Positions 34,101-48,630 of a stretch of 64,000 nucleotides of DNA are shown piece after piece. Source of the DNA: Allacma fusca (lineage: Eukaryota; Arthropoda; Collembola; Symphypleona; Sminthuridae); the NCBI GenBank assembly GCA_947179485.1, contig OX359247.1:49139131-49203130 (forward strand), in the 5' to 3' direction. The translations under genes were made by a program, and so were the position numbers. Each line of letters begins with the position of its first letter. Position 1 is the stretch's first letter. The notes under the pieces are model-generated. The model was not told where the DNA came from. It searched no databases and was given only the letters and a program-made list of their open reading frames with translations.

Positions 34101-37100
34101 CCAATCGTCTTATTAAACAATATTCATGGCACAACAAAAGCGAAATTAAATAAATTACTTCATACATCCTTAGAAAGTAACTCATGAAGGAGTTATTCCA
34201 AGGGGGATTTGATTGATTGATCCTATAATTTCTATTTATACAGGGTACTGTGTCGGTATAAAGCCATGCTATGGAACTAAACGACCCTTGCATACTTTTT
34301 TATCACTATACAGGTCAAATTGAATAATTTTTAGGAGAGTTAAAATAACTTACTGGCTGAGAGGATAGCTGCAAATGCTCCACAAACTCCAAACCCCAAG
34401 CCGAATAATTTGCGTTCTTCAATGAGGGCGACGGAACTGGCGACCAAAAGAGTTAATCCTAAAACCACCTGGCACAAAATCAATTACCGTTATCGTCTTC
34501 ACTTATCCGTGTCTCACATTTGATGCTGTCTTAAAAGTTTCAGCTTCCCATCAAATCCTACTCAAATAAAGGCTTAGGCGTTATGCCACATTCAGCAAAT
34601 ACCGTAATGGATGTTTACTTTGGGCTTTTCAGCTAAAAGTGTCTGCATGTCAAGATGGCTGGAAAATTCAAGTTTAAGTTTGATTCAGCGGGATGTACAG
34701 AAAAAAAACTAAGTAGATATAGAATATATATAGATAGTTATATGTATACAGTATATTTCTGTCCCAATAGGTATGTATATACATGCATAAGAGTCAAGGG
34801 CTCCAAAACTGGATGGGTTCTTGTGTCTGTTGGAGAACAACATAACTTTCCGCCCGTCTCCCAACACCCCGCCATCAACTACTCTCCGAACACTCCCAAA
34901 CTCCTAAAACTCTCTAACAATAAGTCAATGTGGCTTAGATAAAGGCGCTTGGGAATTGTCAGTGTTTTAGTGTTAGCCTTTCCCCGCTCAACCTGCTTCC
35001 CTTACTCATTAAATTCCATATAGAACATGTTACTTTAAAACTCGTGGGAACTGAACCTGATAGAAAAGTTACTTCTTTTGTGTATCCTCCCAAAACCAAC
35101 TTTACCCCGCTGATGAGATTATCAGGGGAGTCAAGTAGTTTTTCCAGGAGCTCCAAAGTGACCTAGGCCGTTAATGACAGAGGACACTGGCGTTAGGGCT
35201 ATATAGCGCACTGAACCAGAGAATCCTCACGGAGTCAGACACATCTCTAAATATTTAATAAGGTTGGGTTACATTGTGGAAGGAGCGTCCCGAACTTCAT
35301 TTTGACAGCTTGTAAATTTGCAATATTCCAATGACGCAAGCATCTCTCCCTTCGTTAGCCTTGTTCCTCAGAATATTATTCTCCGTCTTTTATGCAGATA
35401 GAGAGTCAGTCCCCTGTCTCATGTCCTTTTCAAAATCCAACTTACTCTTCCATGAGGCCTTGGGACATTTTGAGCATGAAGCCCTTTTATTTGCTTTTAG
35501 GATCCCATTAGAAACGGGTGTCTCCCACTGATTGTGAGTAATACATATCTATGTATGTGAGTATCTACATGCATATCTATAGATAGATACACAGTTGCAT
35601 AATATTACTTATGCATGTCTGGAAATTTCTATGTGCCGGAGCTCATTTTATAATGTTTGCTTCATCAAATATGGATGAATAAGTAGGTCAATATTTGCAA
35701 TTACAAGTGAAAGAGACAGTTGGTTCGAGTTTGAAGTTCTGTTGTAATGTTTTTAAATTGGTTATTAGGAAGAGTAAATTTTGAGATGTCTAGGATAAAA
35801 TACGTATATTTTTCCACCGAGTTAGTCCTAATAGTCAATTAGTCTAATCCTTTCAGGCGAATTGTAAAAGGACGTGCATGAATTTAATAATTATTGTAGG
35901 ATATGTCAATTATATTAGAGAATTGGGAACGGTTGGGAAAAATTATTCACCAGAAATGTCCATACTTATAGTACATAAGAAGAGCACGAACTTGAGTTTG
36001 TAGAGGGGAAGTTCTCTAAATAGCGATAAGGCTGCGGTTGTTTAGGGTTAAACACTGTCGGATCTCTAGCTACTATGTTTTTTTCATATATTAAAAATCA
36101 TTAGAATAGAACTAGTATACATTCTCAAATAAATGGATAAATTTTCCATTAATTTCTTACGTTAGGGTAGAAAAATGCCTCCATTATTTCCCTCATGCCA
36201 AATATTAGCATGAGTTAAAGACGTGCTCCATTTCATTCAAATAGGGTGTGAGGAAATGAGCTAAAAATGTGTAGGCTAATCTGTAATATACGTACAATGT
36301 TTGCATAAAGGGAAGAAAGACGCTGGTTGGACGTGGACTATTTATTTCTGTCAGAGATTCATTATTTCGTTTGTTTTTTTTTCATTCGGCTGGAGATACA
36401 CAGTAGTGGGGATTTGGGCTCCGCCGGAATTGGAGCTTCATGAGAATCGTATGTGAAAATAAATGGTCCACTTGTCTATTATTACTCGACATAAATCTCC
36501 AATCATTGTCATGACAACCGGCTGATATATATTATGTATACATTTTTGTGGGGGGAAAAAACATCTTAATGTTCTCCGTCGCTCAAGGGACTGAGGTACC
36601 TGTTGGTGACTTTCGTCTACACGACAAATGCAGCCATATCCCTGTTCCATATGAGATTCCCCAGCGAGTGAGGGAAATGTTTTGAAATATTACTATACTA
36701 CTAGGAACAATCCACATCCTCCGACTGGCTGCGTATTAAACTTTCAGAAACTACTGTACATTGACTGTAGCTTTCGTCTCCGTGGGAAAAGAAAATTGGA
36801 GTCCTCAAAGTTGCCTAGAGAAAGTTTTCCGGGGACAAGTTAATACAGGGTCTCATTGTCAGTGATGAGTTTTTAAAGATGAATATAACCTTGGACGGGT
36901 CATAAAATACTTGCTCTCTCATGCCTCCGTGTTTATTTTGTGTGGGAAAACAAATGAAGTGAAGACCTGTTTACTCCTCTCTTCCTCTCAACGGGGGAAG
37001 ATGAAAGGAACCGTTGGGATGAAGAACATTTCTGAGTAAGAAACCTGAACAATGTGGAAGAGCTGCTGCAATTTCCCCTCGTGTCCTCTCTGATAATTAA

Positions 37101-38906
37101 TGAAGTCTGACTCGACTCCGACTACTGTACCCAAATCTAGAGTGTAGTTCAAATTACAACCTTAGTAGCCTGGATACCGGGAGTTGCTGGTGTATTCCCT
37201 TATCCCATATAACCTGATTAAGCTCTTTGATTTCCCAGAATATAATTTTTCGGTTAGCTGCTGAGGAGTAAAGATGCCATAGGGAATCATGCAAACCCGG
37301 GCTTTTCTGATGAGTGAGACAATAAAAGTAAAGCAAGGTATCCCCTCCCATACATTCTTGTTTACTCGTAGTCAGGACCTTTACATAACTATACTGACAA
37401 AGTAGGCACATAGTAGGCACGCATACCTTCCATATTATTTCAATACACATCAGGGATGAGACCCGAACTTCAGTGAGTTTCGGGTAGGTTTATTAGTTTT
37501 ATTTCTCCTGAGCTCCCCAAACATTTCATAGCCTCTACTAAGAATCAAGTAATTACAAATGAAACTGAAAGCAAAATTAATGCAAGTAAAATTGTGGTGG
37601 AGGGAAAGTTAGGAGGGAAAGAGTTAACACTGTCCAAAAGTTTCCAGGTTATAATCTTGGCTGTACATTTGCATTTGCTAGCACTCATCCACCTCCTACC
37701 TAAAACTGAATTACTTATGTATAGATATCTGTACATTCGTTTTTAAGCCTCTATACCTATCCGACATTCAATTTGAGAGGGAAATTGACGAAGTCGAGCG
37801 AGTCTAATAGGAAAAGAATGGTATTTATGAGCCATGCATTGCTGATCTACAAATCAAATTAATACAAATTAGCAGTGTTCAAATCCCTGCCTAATTGAAT
37901 TATTGCATTTTGATATCCGACAGGAGTAAGTAATTAGGGCGCAATTAGCACGTGATCCGTAATACGATACAGAGTTCGAAAGGGAGTCGTTCCGATCGTA
38001 AGGGAGTAAATCGATTCTGTCTCTCCAGAAGGATTCCGTGGAGATGAAGAAGTTTTGATTATTTTTTTCTTGACATTTCAATCAAGTTTATGTACTTCCA
38101 ATTTTGAGTCTGACGTAGGAATATACCTATTTTGATGGGAGTATGTAATTACAATACAACTACACGGAGCAACTACAATAAATAATCTTTCATCCGTAAA
38201 ATAGGATTTGCGAAATGGTTGAATAATATCCAAAGGTTTTTATGTAATCTTCATTCACTCACTGTTGTGAGTAATGAAGGGGGAGATGGTTTACCGCACT
38301 GACCGGTCCATTTGCCCCTCCCATTACCCCTCACTTCCCTATATACAATATGTCTATATCAAGGATTATAGAGAGCTAGTCTAGATATATGTACGTGTGA
38401 CTCTGCTCGAGTTTCCATTCCGGTAACTGGATCCTGTATAAATAAGTTAAGTGTCGGAGAGGTGGAGATGAAGATCTAGTTCACATATTAAGATAGTAAT
38501 GATATATCCGGGAGACACAAGGAATGGGACCTAATCACGCTAGCCAAACTGAGAGGCCAACAACTTGAAAGGTTAGAATCTGATATGTGAGGGGAGCATG
38601 TGAGGGTAAATACGTACATACTTGTATTTAGGGAAACAGGCTGACACTCGGCCTGCGATTTCATTATATTTGATGGCTTTGTGTGAGTTGGGATCCGGGG
38701 TATTTGTAGTGAGTACAGGAGAGATGGGAAGTGAGATGAAGGGTTGGAATACTTACCAGAAAAATCTGAATGCGAAGAAGCCTCCGATTTAATTGACGGT
38801 AGTCAGAGTCACGATTGCGGTGAAGCACGTCGTTGGAATTACTACGAACAACTTCACTCAAGAAACTTACTGAGGGCTTGGGAATGTTCCTGTCCCTCGT
38901 TGCCAT
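31151..38906 (-). CDS. Four-pass membrane protein of unknown function, minus strand (3 or 4 exons)
   Basis: Exon 1 is 38906-38757 (ATG, MATRDRNIPKPSVSFLSEVV..., 50 codons, phase 0). Exon 2 is 34468-34354 (phase 1). Exon 3 starts at 31661, where A|TG makes Met 89. The joins build continuous membrane helices: IQIFL|VVLGLTLLVASSVALI (about 46-66), FGLGFGVCGAFAAIL into MFVV (about 70-92), ILAGVNGLSLAINTLTIYF (about 99-119) and TMIFILCFVEFAHSVPIM (about 139-166). Exon 3 can run to its own stop at 31387 (179 residues). Alternatively it can use a phase 2 donor at 31402 or 31390 to reach a 3' exon ending at 31151 whose tail, LLVKDPKAQLQYSRLDEVSK and on, looks genuinely coding. Candidate acceptors leave the exon starting at 31280 or 31349. 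The N-terminal 45 residues are hydrophilic. I do not recognise the family. The first intron is 4.3 kb and the second 2.7 kb. Confidence 0.7.
31662..34353 (-). other. Second intron of the minus-strand four-pass gene
   Basis: Bounded by GTAAGT at 34353 and TTTGTGTTTGCAG at 31662 on the minus strand. A stretch at 33803-34087 is open in two minus-strand frames and has splice-like ends (an acceptor before CAGCAATT, a donor AAAG|GTAAGTG). It could be a cassette exon, but it brings a stop in the required phase, so I leave it out. Confidence 0.5.
34469..38756 (-). other. First intron of the minus-strand four-pass gene
   Basis: A 4.3 kb intron with a GTAAGT donor at 38756 and a TTTTGTGCCAG acceptor at 34469 on the minus strand. 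No nested gene was recognised; the open frames at 34655-34942 and 35331-35531 (+) lack family resemblance. Confidence 0.5.
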
Positions 38907-39418
38907 TCTTGAGAAAGCACTGCTTTTCACTCTACATGAAGAAGACACACAGCTACATATATGGGGAAGAGCCTTTACCCGAATGCCCCAAGATTTTTAG
39001 ATTTCACTCTTATTGTACTGTATAGTCCTGGATGGAAGACACTGGACCGGAGTTGAAAACTATCCCAGAAACAAAGGTCGCTACTGCTTGATTATGGCAT
39101 CATATTGATTTTTCTCCAGTTACTCACGTCGGCAAATAAAAAAGACCAATAAAGCTTGGATTGACAGGGGAAAGATGATTTTACAGAGTCGGTTTTTCTT
39201 ATGAGAAACTTTAATACGAGCCCTGCCAAAATTGAAAGCGTTCACGCTAGTCCAGAGCTGGAAGAGAAATGTTTCGGCTTCACGCGAAGCTCTAGATTTA
39301 ACTCTGCTTTCGAAGATATCCAGCTTCGGAGCTCTTTCCTGGAAGCGGGAGTCGCTCTACAAGAGTCTGTGAGAATGTCGGGGAGGTTGATATGGAGTCT
39401 TCTTCCTCCCTTCTTTCC

Positions 39419-39420
<2 letters not shown>

Positions 39421-39451
<31 letters not shown>

Positions 39452-39461
39452 CCTCTCTCTC
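39421..39461. repeat. (CT)n microsatellite
   Basis: About 40 bp of CT dinucleotides with two small interruptions (TTTC and CCC). Confidence 0.9.
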
Positions 39462-41180
39462 AACACTAATAACATACCAGTCCCGTATCAATTTTTCCTG
39501 AGATGTGACTTTCCTCCCGTTTTTTTTACACATTCTCTCAAACGACATTTTACATTATTACAACTCTCACAATTCACAATGGAAATAAAGTTTCCTTATT
39601 GAAAAATTCCTTGTTCCGGATCATCTGCCCAATTTCACATATTTTGTATTCTCTCGCTTGCTCTTTTGTATCTGTTTAATTTAAATGTCACATTTGTTGT
39701 ATCAGGAAGCACCCGCAGTGACTGGAATTGTGTGTCCCATCATGTGTCTCCTACAAACAACGCCCATATCAAGCAGATGTGACTTGAGTGCTTGTAGTAT
39801 CCTTAACTATAGATACCAACAAGTGCCCTCAGTTTTAGAGTAATTAATGGTAACCAGCAGGAAATCTTGGGATAGTGAGGAAAAGTGTCTTGTGATCCTC
39901 CTTGACTATTTGAACATTTACAAATAATATATAATTGCATGGCTTATTAGCAGCATCACACAAAATCAGATATTTTTCAAAATATATACTTTATAAAACT
40001 ACCCGTACATAATCGTACTTTCCTTCGCTCTTGACCAACATTCTGTATTTTAGCTGTAAAAGTTGAGCTCGGCTAAATTGCTAAATCCGACAGGAAATAC
40101 GCTGTAAAGGAGAGTGTTGTTGACCATAATTTAGGTGGCCGTATCTTACACAATTTGAAGATAAAGCTTGGGCTCATCTGCAGCTGCTGCACACACAATA
40201 ACACGGACCTCCACTAGTACTACCCCATGGAGCTACACATTTTTGGACAGCAGCTTGTTCATAGCCCCATAAAATGGGCTGGTAAAATTTCGGGAATAAA
40301 TTTCTTTAAGTACGTATAAAGCTTCCAAAACAAAATCCTGACTTGGGATTAATACAGTTTTGCTCACTGCGGGGGAAATGCTGACCTACGCCTTTAAATA
40401 CGGTGTATTTTTGAGCAGTCCACAAAAATGAGAGGGAGTGCAAGAATATGGATAACTTCAAATTTAGGTTTTTTGAGCCACATGATGAGGAAATATTTGT
40501 CTAGGGCTATACTTATAAAAGGATTTATATTATTAGAATTGTCATTGTCCATTGTAATTACAAGTGCATTGTCCATAAGAGGTGGAGGAAATGTGGGGTT
40601 AAAATCCTTGATGCGAAAGTGGATATCTACATGTATGGAATGAATAAGGCTTGAGCTTAATGAGAATAGTTGGTAACTTTGTGACCTTTGGGGTAACTCC
40701 AGTGGAGTTAACCTACGAATATATATACTCGGGCATTGAGCGAGAACGTGTGCTTTCCGGTTCGGTTCAAACCACTAAACCATGCAAACATGATTTCATT
40801 TTCATCTCACAACTTAACTTTATTTCACGGCCTTTCTCGAGTTATCAGCTGCATTACCTCGCTCCCTATCTCCCTCTCCCTCTCACTCTCTTTCCAGTTT
40901 TTCAGACGATCGTGGAAAACTAAAATCCAATCCTCCTTCCTATGTATGTATCTACCCCATTATGTGTAGACGGTATACGTGCAGGAAGGACGAGTACGTG
41001 TCAAAAAATGGGAAGCTTATAGTCAAGAGACCATCATCATTGGAGCGGATGACTACAGCAGAAAAAATCTTTTTAAAGAAATAGTTTGAAATCCAGGTTT
41101 TCCATCTCATCAACCTTTCATGTTCCCGTGCCAATATTTACAGCAACTCCGGCTTTGAAAGGGAATACTTCTAAATACGA

Positions 41181-41182
<2 letters not shown>

Positions 41183-41226
<44 letters not shown>
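41183..41226. repeat. (GA)n microsatellite
   Basis: An essentially uninterrupted GA run of about 43 bp. Confidence 0.9.
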
Positions 41227-41228
<2 letters not shown>

Positions 41229-44200
41229 TGTTGTTAGTCAATGGAGAAATATTATTTGTGTACACTAGTCTGATTATGCCATAACTATGTGAAAACTTCT
41301 GTGTGGATTCAGTTCTTCAAAGGAACTTCATACTCACCGTCAGGACCCGACTAGTGGCTCACAATCACTCCGGAAGAATTGATTCGGGTGAAAGGTCTGC
41401 TCACACATAAATAGAAGTATTTCACGTTCTCATGAGGACTCTCTTGTTGATACATAAATTGAAGCTGGAGCATTTCGCATCTGTATACTGTACTTTCGCC
41501 ATTGTAAAATAATTCTGAGCCTCCGAGAGTGCTGGGATTTTTCCCTTCAATTTGTTAGGATTGTTTCCTCTAAAGCAGGGGAATTAGAATTACTGAGAAT
41601 GATTCAAGGAATGATTTGGTTGGGTGTCGGGTTTAATTTCCTGATAATTAGATATTCCCTCTACTTTTGTGTATAGTAATGATTATTATTTGCACTTGAG
41701 TCTCCGTCCAATCTTATTGGATTAATTTGTGTACAGTGACTTTGCTGCGGTTTCCTTGCTCGAAATTTGGGTTAATTATTACCTCCTGTTTTTGGCAATT
41801 TAAATTGTACTTAATGGCTTCCAATAATTAAATAAAGCCCCCCCCCTCAAAACGCTTGTTACAAACCAGAAACTGTAACTAGAAATGCTATTGGACCAAC
41901 ATTGTAATCTCTTTTGGACAAGATACTTCAAAAAATAAACACAAGCCCTGGGATATTTTTATGCGTGTCATGTATACACAATAAATCATATTTGTGTAGC
42001 ATCTTTCTCAATCTGAAGTCTTTCGAACTCTTCTCACATTTTAGGAAACATCCTGTGAGTGAAGTGTCCCAATCAAACTCAATGCGTCAGTCACGTAGAT
42101 GCATACATAGGTGCATTTCCCGATCGACAAAATTTCCTCTGTGGAAAAATAGTTTTTGATAATATCTGTCACGTCTCTTCTCTTTTTTCTTCTCTCCCTC
42201 TCCCTATCGTTCCTGTTAAAACGATTAGGTACCGAGGGCACATAAGGAAAGAGCGTGTTCAACCTCTGGTTACTCCGCCACCGACAGTTTAACATTATTG
42301 GTTGGATGTGTGGGAGGAGTGAATTCACTCCGAGGAGATCTCAAGGATTACGGTCCCTCAATTGTCAGCATTAAATTCCCAATTCTTTTTCTTTCCTTAG
42401 GAAAAGGAACATCCCATAGACCATGATCAATACAAAAAGCAATCAGAATAGAAATGTCTCAACGAGTCGTCGTCTCAAAGGCCACAAAGAGGGCCTTTGA
42501 GGGGCAGGATAAATTGGGTAGTCATTTTGACATCGCCAGTGCTTAATACAAACTACTTTCAACTTTTTCTTAGGGATTTGCAAGCTCCTTTATCATTTTA
42601 TTCAAACCCCCATGATCTATTCATTTCTGATCCTGTTACGAAGTTCAATAAAAATGAAAGGGATGGTAAATGGAATAAGAAATTTAGAGTATATTGCCTT
42701 GAGTGAGACACCAACTAGTTTTTAGGCTTGTACACTTTGACGATACGGACACTATATGGCAGGTAAATGATAGTCTTTTTTTGAAAGCCCTTTCGCTTTT
42801 ATAACTTACGGCTCGGAAAATACATAGTTCAATATTATAATGCGTAAGCGACTCTTACTGCAAAATACACATTGCCAAACAGTTCCGAATGACGCATATA
42901 ACTGTATGTACCTATTTAATTTTTTTTACTTAGATACGTAATATTTTGAATGCTACATATGTAATTACCTGACTGTCGTAAAAGCAGATCTTCACGTTTT
43001 TCAGGAACTGTACTGCTCATTTCAACACAGGCCGTAACCTTAACAAGATACTCATACAAATGGACAAGGGTTCCACTCAAGTCCGAGTTTTACGCAAGAT
43101 TTTACGTGACCTACGTAGATAAGGGGAAATCAGGTTCTGGCCAAGGCTGACGCAAGTTGAGTCTCATTTAATACCTTGTTTGTTTTTGGGTGAAATGCAA
43201 GTGCAGCAGGCTGAGGAATTGAAAGTGGATTTGAAGGCTGGACTGCATAACATTAAGATTCAGCTGATTCAGATACTACTACAGTACTGTAAAATAAATG
43301 TCAAAATTTGTTTGCAAGTCAACTATGTATGTATAGGAGTACAAATGCAAATCAGCCTAGGTCCATTAGGCATTCAAACATAAACGGAAAACCTCTTAAA
43401 GCACTTGATATAACAATAGCAAAAGCTACAAATATTTTAAAATAATAGAGCAATAATATATGTGATTTGATCCTAAGGGTGCCAAAAATCCATGGCCTAT
43501 TAATGCTTCAGTATAGCAATAAAAAATGTGCTTTCTGGTGAAAAGCGGACTTTCAATGAGTTCGGTGGGAGCCGAACATACTTTTGCACTTATGTTAATT
43601 GCTCTTTTGTTCTGATTTTTGTGACCACTTACGCTAACCTTTGATCATTCGGATTTTATCAGTGGATGACCCCTTTGGAATATTTTATTATTATGAAAAA
43701 AATAAAATAAACGGACGTATACGCTCAACTATATACTCTTCATATAGGAATGCCATATACTAACTGAGCCAGTCTCCATTCTTTAATTTAATTATTACTG
43801 CACATATGTACGTATGTACAGCCCTATACACATCCATGCGTGTAGAATCTCTGAGCCTCGTCTTTAATAAGATTTGTGTTCCGCAGCGTCCCGAGTGTAT
43901 GATCCAGAGAATTGGAAGATGTAGATACATAGATATATGAGCGGTGCCGGGAAGTAGTGTTTACTTTTACTTACATATATCTATATGTACATCCCATACA
44001 TATTTGCTCTGGCTCGTTGACAAGTTCTCATCGGCGGAGTGGTCACGTGTCAATCAACAATAATTTTCTATCAGTGCAACAAACTCGGCGTATGATGCTG
44101 GAATTGAAGTTTAAAATTGAATTTGAGGAATCAATGCTACTGGGACACGGAGGTATCTTCTTATACAGATTGGATTAGGAGTTTCTCCTATCTTCCCATC

Positions 44201-45544
44201 CTCCATCTCGAGTGGTCTCTGTTCGCCTCCCCGGTTTACCAACGGAATCACGTCCGAGGAGTCTTTCACCAGAATGGAGCTCGGAGCACAATGTCACGAG
44301 CCAATTTGTGATGCCTGCAGAGAAATGTGTTTCTTTCAACCACTAATCTGGAGTCCGTTGCTCTCATGTACATTCATGTGGAAAGAAGTACTTTTCAATT
44401 ACCTACAGGTTGTCATTTTCAACTATCCTTTTCCCCATTTATAGGTCTCAAACGATATCTGACAAAAGCAGGGGCTTCTTTTATGGCTCTTCCGAAGCGT
44501 GTACAGATATAGTCTCCGGGTACTCTTCCCGTAATTCAATTACACTCATCAATAAAATGAAGGTAGCCGTGATGGAGACGGGAGCTGAATGGCAGGGGGA
44601 ATCCAGAACTAACTCACAAGTCTTCTCTCGGATGGACGTCATGCGGACAGGAGAACGTCATTTTTGACCAAAATGGCTGTAACAATAGTTTCCACTTAAC
44701 TTTGCTTATACTGACTTGTTGAACAACTTACGCTCCTATGCTAGCCCATCAAAATTTTATGAGACTAATATATTGTATGCAAACGAGTATACTTTCTGCT
44801 TCTACATCTTCAGCACCCAGTTACTTGCTAGGACCAGAATGCATGTTTCCCTTCCACCAATGCATTATAATGGCAGGCTTAGTAAATCCAAACTTAATTT
44901 CCTCACGTAGATATATATGTACCTGTATTTTGGGTTACTGGAGTTGCGTCAGTAATTTATCTCAGAAAAGACTTGACAATATTACTAAACATAATATTTT
45001 GATTTTATTACTGGAGCTCGAGGAGTTTTCATTATCCCCTGGTCTTTGTTCTGGGGTAAAAGGAAATCCTTCACGTTTTTAATCCCTCGCTGGAAGAGAA
45101 TGGATAAACTCGGAATTCCTTAATCTTATGTTATTCCAATTGGGAGAGTAGAGTATAAGGAAGGAAGATATTGTATGGATGATGGAGGAAGCTTAGAGTC
45201 TCCCGTATATTTCCTCCACTTAATTTAATCTAAGACGCCATATAGAATGGGATTCGGATCCTGGCAAGACCGGAGATTAAGGAACATAAAAAAATTGTGA
45301 CTCCTTTCGAAGCAATAGGATCTGTACGTATGGGATGTACAATTTCAGCAATAAAAGATAGGCGGGATAAAAAAATATACAGGCTGAATTATATCCATTC
45401 CCGGGGGCTCCCTGTTTTTTTAGTGTTATCAAACAAAAAGGGAAGCAAGGAACCTCGATATGTTCACTCTGCGTTTACAGAAAATAAAATGTAATTACCA
45501 AGTCCATTATTCCTACGATCGCCCAACGGCCTCCTCCTCCTTTT

Positions 45545-45561
45545 TCTCTCTCTCTCTCTCC
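45545..45561. repeat. Short (CT)n run
   Basis: Eight to nine CT units follow a T-rich stretch. Confidence 0.8.
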
Positions 45562-48500
45562 TGGCTACCCAAGAGCCAGTTTCCAGTTTCACTGTCAAGT
45601 CCAACAAATTACATTTATTTCCCATCCCTTTGAAAATTTCCTACTTTCTTGAAATCTGAGGTAAAAAGACTCACTGGTGTATTCTGTCTGGAACGAAGAT
45701 GTAGATCGCACAAAGCCGGATTTTCAATAGGCTAGTCCGGTGGTTATTGATTTTAATACAAAGGCATGGGGATAAAATCCATGTATGTACATACATATGT
45801 AGCTCTGCCTGTATACACAAGGTTTTAAAATAAAACCTGTGCTTTAACGTTGCATGTATGTATGTATCTACATTTTTGAAGGTGGGATCACGGACACACT
45901 ATGATTTCACCATCGATCAAGCATGTTAGCACATGTTACATCGCACTTGATTTTTCAATAAAAGCTTCAGATCAAGCGTATTATGTTGAGTTTGATGTAT
46001 TGACCCGTCTGCCATTATATGTATTATGACTGGATGATTTTACACAGGCATTTTTCTCACGTGAATCCAAAATTGTAAACAGACTTGAAGACACATGAAA
46101 GGGAAAATTAAAAAGCACACCTATCCATTTCGAAACAGCAAAGAACAAGAACAGCCAACTGTCAGCAAAACATTATTTTAATTAAAATGCATTAGACACA
46201 TTCCCTTATTTCTCAACCGTTGAAACAAAACTAAAGATATGCATAATTACATAATACATTATATAATAATTATTCTATACAAATAGAAGATGAATCATTC
46301 GCAATCACATTACTCCCGTATATTTAGACTTCAAAGTTCCGGCCACAAAAAATGCCATAAAGAGGATGCAAATAATTTGCATCTGTAGAGCAAATTTGTG
46401 AAGCACCACATTAAAGCTTTGTCCCGGAGTGTGAAGGATGTGAACTGTGAACATCACACTTCCATGTCATTATATAGAACTCAAATCAACTCCTGACTTC
46501 TATACTTGAATGCTTTCAATGAGGACCCTGCAATAATTATGTCAACGAGTGTGATATATTGCACCTTTCCGGTCTGTGAAAATAATTAATGGCAAATATT
46601 AGGTAAAAAACAGAATACAATCAATCCTGTACATACACATTAAGAAATATGTATATAGAGTTATGTATAGGTATATCTGTGTATGTGATGTTACAAAAGG
46701 AACGTGTGGTATACTTACAAGTATCACTTATTGTTACGTGGCAGTCTGACTGACACAGTTGACCATCTCCTTTGACACATTTACACCATAAAGCATCTCT
46801 TTCACTATTGTCCCATGGAAGCTATCATTTAAAGGTTCATTATTTGTTCCACAAAGTCAAAGAGTTCAAATCAACAAATTAGATTTAAACCACGGACAGG
46901 TATTTGATTTGAAAGTAGTACGTGCTCCATCGCTCATATTCACTGTGGTCAGGAAGATGTTTGTGCCAAAGGCAAATCAAGGTTCCCATGTGAACTTGAC
47001 TAACTGAAATATAAACTGAATGAGGATTTCAACGGAATCGCTCTTCGCTGAGGTCACTGTGTCAGTGGATGGAAGTATGAGGTTGTTTTACAGGAAGCAC
47101 ATCTCAGGAAGTAACGGACCTTCACTCTTTCTCAGTTTTTTCAAAGTACTTACTTCATCCACACCGTCCATCGTGGAGCCCTGGCATTGAGACAGCCCAA
47201 CATCAACATAATATGTACTGTGTACGTAACAGAGAACGGAAGAACATTTAATTACCTACTGCAGCCTACCCAACACCTCACCTGACACAAAAAAAAACAA
47301 GGAATCCCAGAACATGGAAAATCTCAATTCTAGAGGAAATGCAGTTGCAGAGACTCGTAAAATAGTCCAATGAATTCCCTTCATTCAATTTGACAGCTAT
47401 TAAAACTACAAGAAAAATCCTAGAGCTCACAATTAGCTAACAACCAAAGTGACATCCTCTCCATGACACGCTTAATTAAATTTCCTCACGCCCACAAATG
47501 GAATTGAAACATACTTTTATATAATAATTACATATCTATACATACATACTTAAAGACACGGATTCTTGTAGACACAATGTACTAGAGAAACCTTCGTAGT
47601 TGTTTTTTGGCTTTAATAAAACTGGGCCAAGTCCGAGGACAAAAGGGAAGTCCATGGAAATTTACGAATTCTCAGGTGAAATGTCAATAATTACTAGAAA
47701 TTGTTTGGATGCAAACTTGAAGCTCTGGAAACAAGAAGCTCATAGTAAGTTACCGGAAAGTAAAATATGAAACAATTATGAAGGAGTGTTCCTGGTAGCT
47801 CTGCTTCGGCCAGCTTTAAGACTACACACTAAATACGAAGTGGGAAAGGTAATTATTTGTGACTGGTTGGTGTTAATACAGCTGCGATTACCCCGTCTTC
47901 ATACTGTGATAAGCCGGCATTGACGGCATCCTCAGGATATGAGTGTGCTACTGAAGGTAGATACAGGTTCTTGTGAAACCTGTGCGACTTCGGAGGGTGC
48001 AGAGCTTTTTACACACTCCTAAATGCTCTGTCCACGGATTACATACGTGATGCAGAGGAATATGAGACGACGGTAGGGAAGGAGCAATAAGTATAGAGAC
48101 GAGGAACGTGTGGGATGACATTGAATTGAGTGTTGGTGGATTTCTCTCCTGAAGGACTCCTTCTTCCATTCATATGACAACTTGTTTAATAGCAACTTGC
48201 CAAAACAAACAACGGCTCATTCAGTCATAACTGGAAGCACTGGACAGTTCAACTTTCTACCTCCGAGCCAAGTGCACGCTCACAGACAGTATTGCCGAGC
48301 AATATATTACTCACATCAACATAGCCATAAATATACCTGATCAGTGAGACAACAACACGCATCATTCCCTTCCAGTAGTGCAATAGTAAGTCTATAATAA
48401 TAACAAGTGCACTCGGAACATTCCGTTGTCCTCCAGTAAAATTACATCCCAATGACGTTCCATTACGTGGAAAAGTGTGTAACGCTCTTGTTCCATTCAA

Positions 48501-48630
48501 CTTGTGTTTTCTAGTAAACCCCAGGACGGGAATGTGAAGCGGATTTTCTCCCAGAGTAGATATCTGTAATAATTTGTTCCCCTACAGTAAGTAATAATTT
48601 TTGCTATTGTGCAAGTTTAATTTTACGGAA

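Larger units (their letters stand above)
38907..48630. other. Gene-poor region of 9.7 kb with simple repeats
   Basis: The region lies between the minus-strand four-pass gene and the second CD36-family gene, which are transcribed away from each other. It contains CT/GA microsatellites (separate entries) and many TACATA/TATGTA words, for example around 45785 and 45855. I found no exon with splice support or recognisable protein on either strand. Confidence 0.45.

Noticed and set aside
38744-39025. 93-codon plus-strand frame
   Set aside because: It is the antisense of exon 1 of the minus-strand four-pass gene.
39201-39602. 133-codon plus-strand frame, the longest in the gene-poor region
   Set aside because: It is kept open by the CT microsatellite, which reads as Leu-Ser repeats; there is no other coding signal.
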